NCBI GenBank assembly: GCA_001871015.1
Contig: MNUO01000011.1
Coordinates: 1 to 15,858, forward strand
Reading direction: 5' to 3'
DNA length: 15,858 nt
Source of the DNA: Candidatus Desantisbacteria bacterium CG1_02_38_46
GTDB taxonomy: Bacteria > Desantisbacteria > UBA1551 > UBA1559
The first letter of the stretch is position 1, and every line of letters begins with the position of its first letter. The position numbers and the translations under genes were made by a program. This document shows, in pieces, positions 6,517 to 12,252 of the stretch. The notes under the pieces were generated by a model. That model had not been told where the DNA came from. It saw nothing but the letters and a program-made list of their open reading frames with translations, and ran no database searches.

Positions 6517-6540
6517 AAGTAGAGTAAACTCTACCACTAC
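6517..6540 (-). repeat. Palindromic repeat copy between thiC and the prepilin gene
   Basis: In minus-strand reading: GTAGTG, stem GTAGAG, loop TTTA, stem CTCTAC, TT. Compared with the GCAGAG/CTCTGC copies, both partners of one pair have changed, so the stem is kept. It lies three bases after the thiC stop and a few bases before the GGGGGG that precedes the prepilin reading frame. Confidence 0.85.
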
Positions 6541-6543
6541 ATA

Positions 6544-7821
6544 TTATGACTTCAGGTAGTCTTTGACTAATTTTAAAGCGCAATATTTCCCGCACATTGT
6601 ACAGGTTTCAGTAAAAAAGGAATTCCCTCTGTATTTTTTTGATTTTACCGGGTCAACAGATAGTTTTATTTGTTCTTTCCAGTTCAGGGAATGCCTCATA
6701 CAGGAAATCCTGCGGTCCCAATCAGAAGCGTGAGGTATTCCCTTTGCGATGTCTGCTGCATGGGCGGCAATCTTTGCTGCCACCACCCCTTCTTGAACAT
6801 CTTCAATTGCAGGCAATTTTAAATGTTCTGAAGGTGTTACATAACAGAGAAAATCCGCTCCATGCGATGCGGCGATTGCCCCTCCTATTGCAGCAGTAAT
6901 ATGGTCATAGCCCGGCGCAACATCTGTGACAAGTGGTCCAAGAACATAAAAAGGGGCGCCCTGACAGATTTCCTTTTCAAGTAGAACATTTGCTGCAATC
7001 TGGTGCAATGGGATATGCCCGGGACCCTCAATTATTACCTGCACATCTTCCTTCCAGGCGCGCCTGGCAAGTTCGCCCAGCGTAATTAACTCATAAATTT
7101 GAGCGGAGTCAGTGGCATCAGCAATTGAACCAGGCCTGAAGCCATCCCCTAAACTTAAGGTAATATCATATTTTTTTGCTATTGACAACAATCTGTCAAA
7201 ATGTTCATAAAGAGGGTTTTCCTTTTTGTTGTAGACCATCCACTCTATGAGAAATGCTCCACCGCGGCTGACCACTCCCATTACACGAGGATTTTTCTTC
7301 AGTGTTTGAATCGCTTTCTGTGTTACACCGCAGTGAACAGTTATAAAATCAACTCCGTCTTCTGCTTGTTTTTCAATACAGGAAAAAATCTCATCTTCAG
7401 TCAAATAAACGATTGAGCCCTTTTTTCTGGCTACTTCAATTGCAGATTGATAAATAGGTACTGTGCCAACAGGAACAGGAGATTCCCGTATAAGTGTTCT
7501 CCTTATTTTATCAAGGTTTCCGCCTATACTTAAATCCATAATGGTGTCAGCACCGCTTTTCACCGCTATTTTTAATTTTTCTAGTTCCTTTTTTATGTTT
7601 ATGCAATCTGGAGAGGTACCTATGTTAGCATTTATTTTAGTGCGCAATCCCTTTCCGATTCCAAGTGGTTTTATTTTCTTTTTTCGTTTTGAATTGGAGG
7701 TAATAACAATTTTCCCGCAGGCGATTTCCTTGCGTATTGTTTCAGCGTCTATTTTTTCATCGCGAGCTACAGATTTCATTTCAGCGGTTATTCTGCCTGC
7801 CCGAGCCATTTTCATCTGCAT
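6544..7821 (-). CDS. thiC: Phosphomethylpyrimidine synthase (HMP-P synthase)
   Basis: Radical-SAM enzyme that rearranges aminoimidazole ribotide into HMP phosphate, the pyrimidine half of thiamin; cytoplasmic. The 425-residue chain is of the shorter ThiC type without the long N-terminal domain of E. coli. Visible family motifs include NANIGTSP, GADTIMDLSIGG, SPVPVGTVPIYQ, FITVHCGV, SRGGAFL, LSLGDGFRPG, EGPGHIPL, GPLVTDVAPGYDHI and AAIGGAIAA. The C-terminal cluster cysteines are C407, C410 and C414 in CTMCGKYC (spacing Cx2Cx3C), which bind the 4Fe-4S cluster. GAGGGG lies 8 bases before the ATG. The 43 bases between ndk and thiC hold no TPP riboswitch. thiC sits in the ndk-promoter cluster without other thiamin genes nearby. 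Confidence 0.95.
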   Translation of the reverse strand: MQMKMARAGRITAEMKSVARDEKIDAETIRKEIACGKIVITSNSKRKKKIKPLGIGKGLRTKINANIGTSPDCINIKKELEKLKIAVKSGADTIMDLSIGGNLDKIRRTLIRESPVPVGTVPIYQSAIEVARKKGSIVYLTEDEIFSCIEKQAEDGVDFITVHCGVTQKAIQTLKKNPRVMGVVSRGGAFLIEWMVYNKKENPLYEHFDRLLSIAKKYDITLSLGDGFRPGSIADATDSAQIYELITLGELARRAWKEDVQVIIEGPGHIPLHQIAANVLLEKEICQGAPFYVLGPLVTDVAPGYDHITAAIGGAIAASHGADFLCYVTPSEHLKLPAIEDVQEGVVAAKIAAHAADIAKGIPHASDWDRRISCMRHSLNWKEQIKLSVDPVKSKKYRGNSFFTETCTMCGKYCALKLVKDYLKS

Positions 7822-7845
7822 CTAACACCCCTCGTCTCTTCCAGA

Positions 7846-7862
7846 GAGCCTACTTTCGGCTA
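7846..7862 (-). repeat. Short dispersed repeat (GCCGAAAGTAGGCTC type)
   Basis: In minus-strand reading TAGCCGAAAGTAGGCTC, which itself can pair AGCC with GGCT. Related copies are at 10220-10233 (plus), 11031-11046 (minus, diverged) and 11117-11132 (minus). This copy lies in the ndk-thiC gap, overlapping nothing coding. Confidence 0.45.
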
Positions 7863-7864
7863 TT

Positions 7865-8368
7865 TCACGCCCACTCTAATTCCTGGATATTATTTTTTAC
7901 TACTTCTTTTGCAGGATAAATATGATATATAACTTCATCAGGTTTAAACCACATCTTAATTTCTCTTTCTGCTTCTTTTTCATTTGCAGAGGCATGAATT
8001 ACATTTTCGTATACACCACCTGTAGTAATTCTTCCATACGCTCCCCTGATGCTTGTTGGCTCTGCTTCTTCTGGATTTGTTGCACCAGCAAGTTCCTTCA
8101 CTTTTTTGATTGCATCTTCTCCATGATATACCATTGCCAGGACTTTACGTCGCTCATGCAGTTCGCCCAGGATATACTTTACCAGACCATCGAAGAAAGG
8201 TTTATCTTTAAGATGTGCGTAATGTTTTTCTGCAAGTTTGCGGCTTACCCTTACTACCTTTGCAGCTGCAATTTCAAGTTTTGTCTCTGAAAGGCGGGTA
8301 AGGATATTCCCTGTAAGGGATTTCTTTAATCCATCAGGTTTTATTAATACAAGCGTTTGCTGGAACAT
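7865..8368 (-). CDS. ndk: Nucleoside diphosphate kinase
   Basis: Transfers the gamma phosphate of ATP to nucleoside diphosphates through a phosphohistidine; cytoplasmic oligomer. Family motifs: TLVLIKPDG at 5-13, the KHY...K.KPFF substrate-binding helices at about 48-59, GATNPEEA, TSIRG, and the active-site H125 in ENVIHASAN. At 167 residues it is longer than the usual 135-155, the extra lying mostly in the ELHERRK region and the C-terminal tail (YPAKEVVKNNIQELEWA). I chose ATG 8368 because family members begin just before TLVLIKPD; the ATG at 8395 would add nine residues (MLNKSIGQK). Neither has a strong Shine-Dalgarno. First gene after the promoter at 8448-8475. Confidence 0.93.
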   Translation of the reverse strand: MFQQTLVLIKPDGLKKSLTGNILTRLSETKLEIAAAKVVRVSRKLAEKHYAHLKDKPFFDGLVKYILGELHERRKVLAMVYHGEDAIKKVKELAGATNPEEAEPTSIRGAYGRITTGGVYENVIHASANEKEAEREIKMWFKPDEVIYHIYPAKEVVKNNIQELEWA

Positions 8369-8447
8369 TTTTTGACCTATTGATTTATTTAACATTATAA
8401 CATTTTATAAGGTCTACCCCTTTTTTTACTTCCCCCTACAATGTATA

Positions 8448-8475
8448 ATTATAGCGAGTTTTTACAAAAAGTCAA
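8448..8475 (-). promoter_or_regulatory. Sigma70-type promoter for the ndk-thiC-prepilin-leuB-asd cluster
   Basis: In minus-strand reading TTGACT (8475-8470), 16 bases, TATAAT (8453-8448). Transcription would start near 8440, about 45-70 bases before the ndk start codons. No other minus-strand promoter this good was seen between ndk and asd, so the six genes may share it, although the intergenic repeats could set differing RNA levels. Confidence 0.65.
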
Positions 8476-8729
8476 GTTTTCGCATTTTGGTTCAGAAATT
8501 CCCCAACTTTTTTAAAATAGCATCGGAGTTCTTATTTTCAAGACAATGCAATCGCCACCCTCAAGGATCTTACAGCTTTTCTCACAATTTTCAGCACAAG
8601 GGTCTTAATTATAATTTCCACCACCAAAATCCTGGAAGAAAAACAACCATATTCTGCATCCAGAGTAACAACCAAATTCTGGGAAAATGTGATTAGCACT
8701 GGATTTGGTAGGTTTAGTTTCTGTCGATA
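8476..8729. other. Gene-poor stretch upstream of the ndk promoter
   Basis: Apart from the ndk promoter at its edge I see no convincing gene. Open frames exist on both strands, for example a minus-strand run of about 50 codons ending near 8545 with no usable ATG, and a plus-strand run from 8487. None has a Shine-Dalgarno or recognisable motifs. It may be decayed coding sequence. Confidence 0.4.
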
Positions 8730-9044
8730 TCAAATTTTACTTGGTGGTAGGGTAGGGGCCGGGGATTTTGTGGAGTTTCGCCCCAGCGAGTCGCCTTGGG
8801 CGACAAGTTTCATTTTCATTGCAATTTTTTCATCGGGATAATAAACATACATTACATTTTTGGAATTAAGGATAAGTGATATTGCTTTTTTTGTGTTGCC
8901 CTGGTCGTCGCGCTCAATTGTTTCCATTCTGATGTCGCTGTCTTTCATCCACATTTTATATGTGGTTTTGGGGACACCATCGCGGGAGACGACCATTTCA
9001 AAAGAAACATTGTTGCCCCAGTCCTTTTGTTTTTCTCCTTTCAT
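8730..9044 (-). CDS. Lipoprotein-sorting-like beta domain protein, truncated
   Basis: AAGGAGG at ideal spacing marks ATG 9044. Residues 13-80 (SFEMVVSRDG, then KMWMKDSDIRMETI, NVMYVYYPDEKIAMKM) resemble the first strands of DUF4412/LolA-like periplasmic proteins. Those usually open with a signal peptide and then D-x-x-M-x-x-x-G, followed by K-x-R-M-E and a Y-x-x-x-P-x-x-K motif. Here the signal peptide is missing (the protein starts MKGEKQKDWG). After residue 80 the sequence becomes VAQGDSLGRN and a Pro/Ser tail, encoded by a GTCGCC palindrome at 8790-8804. Both ends therefore look replaced, and a full domain would be about twice this length. Probably a broken or relocated gene that may still be translated. 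Confidence 0.5.
   Translation of the reverse strand: MKGEKQKDWGNNVSFEMVVSRDGVPKTTYKMWMKDSDIRMETIERDDQGNTKKAISLILNSKNVMYVYYPDEKIAMKMKLVAQGDSLGRNSTKSPAPTLPPSKI
8790..8804. repeat. GTCGCC palindrome at the 3' end of the truncated gene
   Basis: GTCGCC and GGCGAC enclose a 3-base loop (TTG). The same hairpin occurs at 428-442 in the multi-hairpin element, preceded there by GGAG and here, 20 bases before, by GGAGTTTCGCCCC. The two copies suggest one mobile or repeated unit. Confidence 0.5.
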
Positions 9045-9123
9045 CTCAACACCTCCTTAAACTTTCCAAAAATTTTTTGCACTACTCTACCATGCAAGAG
9101 CAACACAGAGAATAATCTATTAT

Positions 9124-9252
9124 TTATTTAGTCCGCTTAACTTTTACCTTTCCCCGCGATATTAAGGTAATTGTTTTTTTCTCTTTAGCGTATTCTATGG
9201 CGGGCCCCGTAAATCCTTTTAAAAGAAATTTGCCTGTCCCCCTGATTACACT
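9124..9252 (-). pseudogene. C-terminal remnant of an unidentified gene
   Basis: A minus-strand frame from 9252 to TAA at 9124-9126 encodes about 42 residues with no start codon. The end reads FLLKGFTGPAIEYAKEKK, then ITLISRGKVKVKRTK. The G-F-T-x-x-A-I-E-Y-A-K-x-K segment followed by a short I-x-L-I strand recalls the last helix and strand of Mrr/RecB-like restriction nuclease domains (GF...A...A......LIDG). The rest of the domain is missing, replaced upstream by hairpin repeats. The match is short and the family is uncertain. Confidence 0.3.
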
Positions 9253-9265
9253 TTAGTGTGGGGGG
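9238..9265. repeat. Hairpin repeat CCCCC...ACACT-TT-AGTGT...GGGGG
   Basis: CCCCC (9238-9242) pairs with GGGGG (9260-9265 region), and ACACT (9248-9252) with AGTGT (9255-9259) around TT, with a TGATT bulge. The TT-centred loop is like the 24-bp family elsewhere in the window. No T-run follows on either strand, so a terminator role is not shown. Confidence 0.45.
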
Positions 9266-9473
9266 AGCGTCGGGAAACTATTTTTTCAGGGGGTGTAAAG
9301 ATATTGACCCCCTCTCCGAAGAGTCCGCATACTCCGTACTTTCGGAGTCATCGGACATAAAAACGCAGCCTGGGGCGATTGTGTAGGTTGGATTTTGAGT
9401 TTCACACCAAAATAATTTTACACAGCCCCTTTGTGTTTTAAATTTCGGTATCCTTTTCATTTTTCATGATAGA
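9266..9473. other. Non-coding mosaic with nested hairpin
   Basis: No convincing gene. A 60-codon minus-strand frame (9278-9460) has no Shine-Dalgarno or motif and overlaps a hairpin: GTCCG (9323-9327) with CGGAC (9352-9356), and ACTCCG (9331-9336) with CGGAGT (9343-9348). CAGGGGG followed by GT-TAAA-A and ATTGACC at about 9287-9311 recurs at about 10284-10306, so this looks like diverged repeat DNA. Confidence 0.4.
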
Positions 9474-9770
9474 TTATATAAATCTAATTTGCAGTTTTTT
9501 GTCAAAGGTGTGTGCGATTTTATGCAAAGTCTGCAGGGAATATCCTCGGTAACGCGGAGATTCCAATCTTGCAATAGCTTCCTGAGAAACATTCAGTCTC
9601 TTTGCAAATTCCTTCTGTGTGAGACCCGCCTTTTCTCTTAATTTCAACAGCTGCCAGGTCGTCTCGATGAAAGGGTCGTCGTCGGGCTCCTCACAGGCCT
9701 TGACAAATTCCGGGTCCTTCATTTGTTTCTTTTCCCATTCCTTAAAACCAGTCAATTTAATTTTCTTCAT
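9474..9770 (-). CDS. HigA-type antitoxin, Xre-family HTH
   Basis: The protein has 98 residues with a Cro/C1-type helix-turn-helix at about 44-70: LREKAGLTQKEF, AKRLNVSQEAIARLE, followed by a YSLQTLHKIAHTF helix and a closing strand KLQIRFI. This is the usual HigA/XRE antitoxin that follows an upstream toxin of the RelE/HigB (Gp49-like) group, neutralising it and repressing the operon. ATG 9770 overlaps the TGA of the toxin's full-length frame (ATGA), and GGAGAG lies 12 bases upstream inside the toxin frame. Autorepression through the 17-bp palindrome at 10146-10162 is likely but inferred. Confidence 0.85.
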   Translation of the reverse strand: MKKIKLTGFKEWEKKQMKDPEFVKACEEPDDDPFIETTWQLLKLREKAGLTQKEFAKRLNVSQEAIARLESPRYRGYSLQTLHKIAHTFDKKLQIRFI

Positions 9771-9854
9771 AGCTTATACTCTCCTTTTTTGTACCTATTT
9801 TCAAAATCAGCTTTATATCTTAAAGCCCGTTCAATTTCGTTATCCGGGACCTCG

Positions 9855-10130
9855 TCAGTTTTTTTTCATAAAAGCATGTGTAAATAGTAGGTAATTCTTA
9901 AAAATAAAGAAAAATAGTGTCCTGTAGGTATTTCTTTCTATCTCTACCCTAAATTCATATATTTTATCCCGAAGATAACCTACATACGGCCGATTGAAAG
10001 GCAGCAGTCCCTTTTCAAAAAGCCCCTGTCTTTTTCTGAAAGCCACTCTTGTTTTTAGGTTTAAGCCGTTCAGGTACTTACTCATTAGTTCTTTACCGTT
10101 AGCGGTTCTATAATACTTTATCGTATACAT
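9855..10130 (-). CDS. HigB/RelE-type (Gp49-like) toxin, C-terminus lost to a frameshift
   Basis: An mRNA-interferase-family protein (PF05973-type): MYTIKYYRTANGKELMSKYLNGL, then basic helix residues KTRVAFRKRQGLFEKG, the RPYVGYLRDKIYEFRVEIERNTYRTLFFF core with R and Y residues, and LLFTHAFMKKN. Family members go on after H-x-F-x-K-K with a helix T-x-x-x-P-x-x-E-I-x-x-A. That continuation is present in another frame (TDEVPDNEIERALRYKAD, then FENRYKKGEYKL) and ends at a TGA at 9767-9769 that overlaps the antitoxin ATG. The A8 run (T8 at 9859-9866 on the plus strand) has one base too many. As written the toxin stops at 91 residues instead of about 120. A sequencing error, a real inactivating mutation and slippage are all possible. 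Confidence 0.8.
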   Translation of the reverse strand: MYTIKYYRTANGKELMSKYLNGLNLKTRVAFRKRQGLFEKGLLPFNRPYVGYLRDKIYEFRVEIERNTYRTLFFFIFKNYLLFTHAFMKKN

Positions 10131-10145
10131 TTGCTTCCGCTTTCT

Positions 10146-10181
10146 GTTATATATTATATAACAATTTTGTTATTTTGTCAA
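10146..10181 (-). promoter_or_regulatory. Promoter and operator of the HigBA-type pair
   Basis: In minus-strand reading TTGACA (10181-10176), 17 bases, TATAAT (10158-10153). A perfect 17-base palindrome GTTATATA-A-TATATAAC (10162-10146) lies over the -10 box, the expected site for antitoxin or complex binding. The toxin start is 16 bases further on. Confidence 0.8.
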
Positions 10182-10219
10182 GTGGAAAATGAATTTTTAA
10201 GTGAAATTAGAAAATTTTT

Positions 10220-10233
10220 GCCGAAGTAGGCTC
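10220..10233 (+). repeat. Short dispersed repeat, second copy
   Basis: GCCGAAGTAGGCTC, then TGTAAGAGAAA. The trailing GCTCTGTAAGAG is found again at about 11230-11241. It lies in the 198-base gap between the two toxin-antitoxin modules, which otherwise holds no gene; CAGGGGGG followed by TATAAATACC and TTGACC (10284-10306) has relatives near 9287 and 11203. Confidence 0.45.
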
Positions 10234-10378
10234 TGTAAGAGAAAGTATGAAAAATTGACTCCCGTCGGAAAAACCTGAAAACAGGGGGGTATAAATACCT
10301 TGACCTGCCCGGGAAAATGCGTTAAATCGCAAATGTGAGGGTCGGTTTTGGAATTTTTAGAAAAAAAGGCCTCTAATA

Positions 10379-10639
10379 TTATAAAATATCATGTGTGCCT
10401 ATGTTGGTTATAAGGACTGTGTTTTCATTAAGCAATTTGTACACAGCGCGATAATTCATTGTTATGGAAAATTCCCAAAGGTCTTCACTGCTTTCAATTT
10501 TTTTGTGTCTTAAAGAAGGATAGGAAGGATTTTTTAGTAGGATCCCCAGAGCCCAGTAAAACTTGGCCCTTATTTCTTTGGGGAACTTTTTGAGTTTCTT
10601 TTGTATGCTCTTGGGGATTATAAAGTTTCTACTTATCAA
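10379..10639 (-). CDS. RelE/ParE-superfamily toxin
   Basis: The protein has 86 residues: basic N-terminal helices (KSIQKKLKKFPKEIRAKFYWALGILLKNP), then the beta-core SSEDLWEFSI, MNYRAVYKLL, ENTVLITNIGTHDIL. The W-E-x-S-I-x-x-N-Y-R-A-V-Y pattern and a C-terminal I-G-T-H-D are typical of small RelE/YafQ/HigB-like mRNA interferases and their relatives. It lies downstream of, and overlaps by 11 bp, an AbrB-type antitoxin, the usual arrangement for such a pair. It appears intact. The target (ribosome-dependent mRNA cleavage or gyrase) cannot be told from the sequence. Confidence 0.8.
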   Translation of the reverse strand: MISRNFIIPKSIQKKLKKFPKEIRAKFYWALGILLKNPSYPSLRHKKIESSEDLWEFSITMNYRAVYKLLNENTVLITNIGTHDIL

Positions 10640-10919
10640 TGAGGTCTCTCTTGAGTTCTTTTACACTTTTGTAAGATTTATACTTACCTTCTCGGTACTC
10701 TTTCATAGAGGTTTTATACTCTTCCTGCCACTTTGGTGTCCAAAAATATTCCTGATCTTTTCTTTTAAGCACCATAGGAGTTAATTTTATACTTCCATCT
10801 TCCATAAGCTGAAAATTCACAATATCCCCTATTTTAAGTCTGATAGATTCACGAATCCGTGCGGGAACCACAACCTGAAAGTTTCTTGCTACTTTACATG
10901 TTCCGGTAACCATTTTCAA
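10629..10919 (-). CDS. AbrB/SpoVT-fold antitoxin
   Basis: The protein has 96 residues. The N-terminal swapped-hairpin DNA-binding domain reads TGTCKVARNFQVVVPARIRE, S-I-R-L-K-I-G-D-I-V-N-F, then GSIKLTPM, matching the AbrB pattern (x-x-x-V-x-x-x-x-Q-x-x-I/V-P-x-x-I-R-x-x-L-x-x-x-x-G-D). The acidic/aromatic C-terminal part (EYFWTPKWQEEYKTS) and the SYKSVKELKRDLIDK end would wrap the toxin. AAAGGAGG precedes ATG 10919 with good spacing. First gene of the pair, with its own promoter at 10940-10968, so the antitoxin is made first, as usual for MazE/AbrB-type modules. Confidence 0.85.
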   Translation of the reverse strand: MKMVTGTCKVARNFQVVVPARIRESIRLKIGDIVNFQLMEDGSIKLTPMVLKRKDQEYFWTPKWQEEYKTSMKEYREGKYKSYKSVKELKRDLIDK

Positions 10920-10939
10920 CCTCCTTTCTTTTATTTACT

Positions 10940-10968
10940 ATTATACTATATTTTAGTAATTTTGTCAA
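10940..10968 (-). promoter_or_regulatory. Promoter of the AbrB/RelE-type pair
   Basis: In minus-strand reading TTGACA (10968-10963), exactly 17 bases, TATAAT (10945-10940). TACTA (10936-10940) and TAGTA (10954-10958) form an inverted repeat around the -10 box, a plausible AbrB-type operator. The layout copies that of the promoter at 10146-10181. Confidence 0.8.
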
Positions 10969-10984
10969 GAAAAATCATTTTTTG

Positions 10985-11330
10985 GATCACTTTATTAAAA
11001 ATTTGTCTAATGCACGCCTGACGATTTTCGCTAGACCTACTTGGCGGAAAGTTTAAGTTTGTCGCAATATATAGTTTGTCAAGCCAGAAATTAAAAATTT
11101 TTGTCGGCGAGTAAGTGAGCCTACTTCTGGCGATAAAAATTGGTTTCTCCTCGGTAAAATCCTCTTTTCAGACCCCACTGCTGTCTTGCGACAGCAAGAC
11201 GTGGGGGTTGACCTGCCCGACAGGAGTATGCTCTGTAAGAGGAAAACGCGTCAGCGTTGACCCAATGAATCATACCCAAGACCACTGAGCAAATAAGCAT
11301 CAGCAAATTGGGGGTTCATCATAAAAGTCA
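10985..11330. other. Gene-free mosaic of hairpin repeats
   Basis: No convincing gene on either strand. Contents: diverged copies of the short dispersed repeat at 11031-11046 (CTAGACCTACTTGGCG) and 11117-11132 (GAGCCTACTTCTGGCG), the latter framed by TTTTTGTCGGCG and TGGCGATAAAAA; the hairpin at 11173-11206; then GGTTGACCTGCCCG (about 11206-11219), also found near 10303. It looks like accumulated repeat DNA between the toxin-antitoxin zone and the next operon. Confidence 0.45.
11173..11206. repeat. Hairpin CCCCAC TGCTGTC-TTGC-GACAGCA ... GTGGGG
   Basis: The outer pair CCCCAC (11173-11178) and GTGGGG (11201-11206) and the inner 7-bp stem TGCTGTC/GACAGCA (11179-11185 with 11190-11196) close a TTGC loop, with AGAC bulged out. 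It is similar in plan to the hairpin at 5953-5994. No T-run follows. Confidence 0.6.
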
Positions 11331-11337
11331 AGAAAAC

Positions 11338-11365
11338 TTGACAAAATTGGCAAAAAGCCTATAAT
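11338..11365 (+). promoter_or_regulatory. Promoter of the uppP-COG2426-trkH-trkA operon
   Basis: TTGACA (11338-11343), 16 bases, TATAAT (11360-11365). The first start codon after it is ATG 11407. No other good promoter was seen before 15069, and gene spacing downstream is tight, so one transcript is likely. Confidence 0.75.
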
Positions 11366-11406
11366 AGTAAAAACAGATTTTAGACGATGAGGCTCCTGGA
11401 GGAACT

Positions 11407-11478
11407 ATGAAAGTTAAAGATATTATGATCAGAGATGTAACTACTCTCAAACCCGATGTGTCAGTCAAAGAGGTATAG
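11407..11478 (+). pseudogene. CBS-domain protein remnant (23 codons) ahead of uppP
   Basis: ATG 11407 follows CTGGAGGAA at good spacing and the frame ends at TAG 11476-11478. The 23 residues MKVKDIMIRDVTTLKPDVSV plus KEV match the first strand and helix of a CBS domain (V-x-D-I-M-x-x-x-V-x-T-x-x-P-x-x-x-V-x-E) and then stop. GAGGTATAGGAGA then serves as the uppP ribosome site, so the rest of the CBS gene was probably removed by a deletion that joined its 5' end to uppP. It may still be translated as a short leader that couples to uppP. Confidence 0.6.
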
Positions 11479-11482
11479 GAGA

Positions 11483-12250
11483 ATGAATATTTTACAGGCT
11501 GTCATCTTAGGGATTGTGCAGGGACTGACAGAATTTATACCTGTGAGCTCAAGTGCGCACCTTGTGCTTGTTCCGCATTTTTTAGGCTGGAGCAGTCCAC
11601 CTGTTATTTTTGGTATAGTTTTACATATTGGAACTTTGAGCGCTATTCTTATCTTTTTCTGGAAAGATATTTTGCAATTAGCGATAAGCAATAAGCGATA
11701 CGCATTTTTAATTATTCTTGCCTGCATCCCAACTGTTATTATGGCCATTGCGTTCAAAAGGTTTTTTGAATCTTTATTTGAAAATCCCCTCGGCGTTTCC
11801 ATTTTGCTTCTGGTCACAGGTTTCCTTTTATGGATTGCTCCACGCAAACCACACAACGCACAACTTAAAACTGTTTCTTATACCGATGCCCTCTGGATTG
11901 GCTTTGCTCAAGGTTGTGCTATAGCACCAGGGATTTCCCGCTCGGGTACTACCATTGTAACAGGACTGTTTCGCGGCCTGGATGGAGAGGAAGCGGTCCG
12001 CTTTTCTTTTCTTCTTTCCATCCCTGCAATCCTTGGCGCCCTTATTTTTAAAATAAAGGATTTTCAACTTCAGAGTAGCCTTATAAATCAGGCAACTACT
12101 TACTGGGTGGGCGGGTTTGCTGCAGCAATTAGTGGATACTTTGCTATCAAAGTTGTTTTTAAAAGCATAAAAACAGGAAAATTTAAATATTTTGCCTATT
12201 ATTGCTGTGCATTGGGTATAGTTGGAATTTTGAATGTTTGCTTACGTTAG
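11483..12250 (+). CDS. uppP: Undecaprenyl-diphosphatase (BacA/UppP)
   Basis: Integral membrane enzyme that dephosphorylates undecaprenyl diphosphate for reuse of the lipid carrier in peptidoglycan and polysaccharide synthesis; also linked to bacitracin resistance. The 255 residues show both family motifs: EFIPVSSSAHL at 17-27 (catalytic Glu17 side) and PGISRSGTT at 149-157 with R153. About seven or eight hydrophobic segments are visible. ATG 11483 is chosen because AGGAGA lies just upstream and the family starts MxxLQAxxLGIVQGLTEF; an upstream extension to 11456 would run into the CBS remnant. A short near-repeat, GCGATAAGC/AATAAGCGATA, is embedded at about 11680-11701 (residues LAISNKRYAF). 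The stop is followed by a half palindromic repeat. Confidence 0.95.
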   Translation: MNILQAVILGIVQGLTEFIPVSSSAHLVLVPHFLGWSSPPVIFGIVLHIGTLSAILIFFWKDILQLAISNKRYAFLIILACIPTVIMAIAFKRFFESLFENPLGVSILLLVTGFLLWIAPRKPHNAQLKTVSYTDALWIGFAQGCAIAPGISRSGTTIVTGLFRGLDGEEAVRFSFLLSIPAILGALIFKIKDFQLQSSLINQATTYWVGGFAAAISGYFAIKVVFKSIKTGKFKYFAYYCCALGIVGILNVCLR

Positions 12251-12252
12251 AT

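Noticed and set aside
7822-7864. TPP riboswitch expected before thiC
   Set aside because: The ndk-thiC gap is only 43 bases and lacks the CTGAGA and ACCTGA-type conserved pieces.
8487-8696. 69-codon plus-strand ORF
   Set aside because: No Shine-Dalgarno, odd composition (many Asn, His, Phe), no motif, and it overlaps the opposite side of the ndk upstream region.
9278-9460. 60-codon minus-strand ORF
   Set aside because: It is made largely of hairpin repeat DNA, has no Shine-Dalgarno and no recognisable motif.
11121-11306. 61-codon minus-strand ORF
   Set aside because: It lies over two hairpin repeats, with a start unsupported by a ribosome site.
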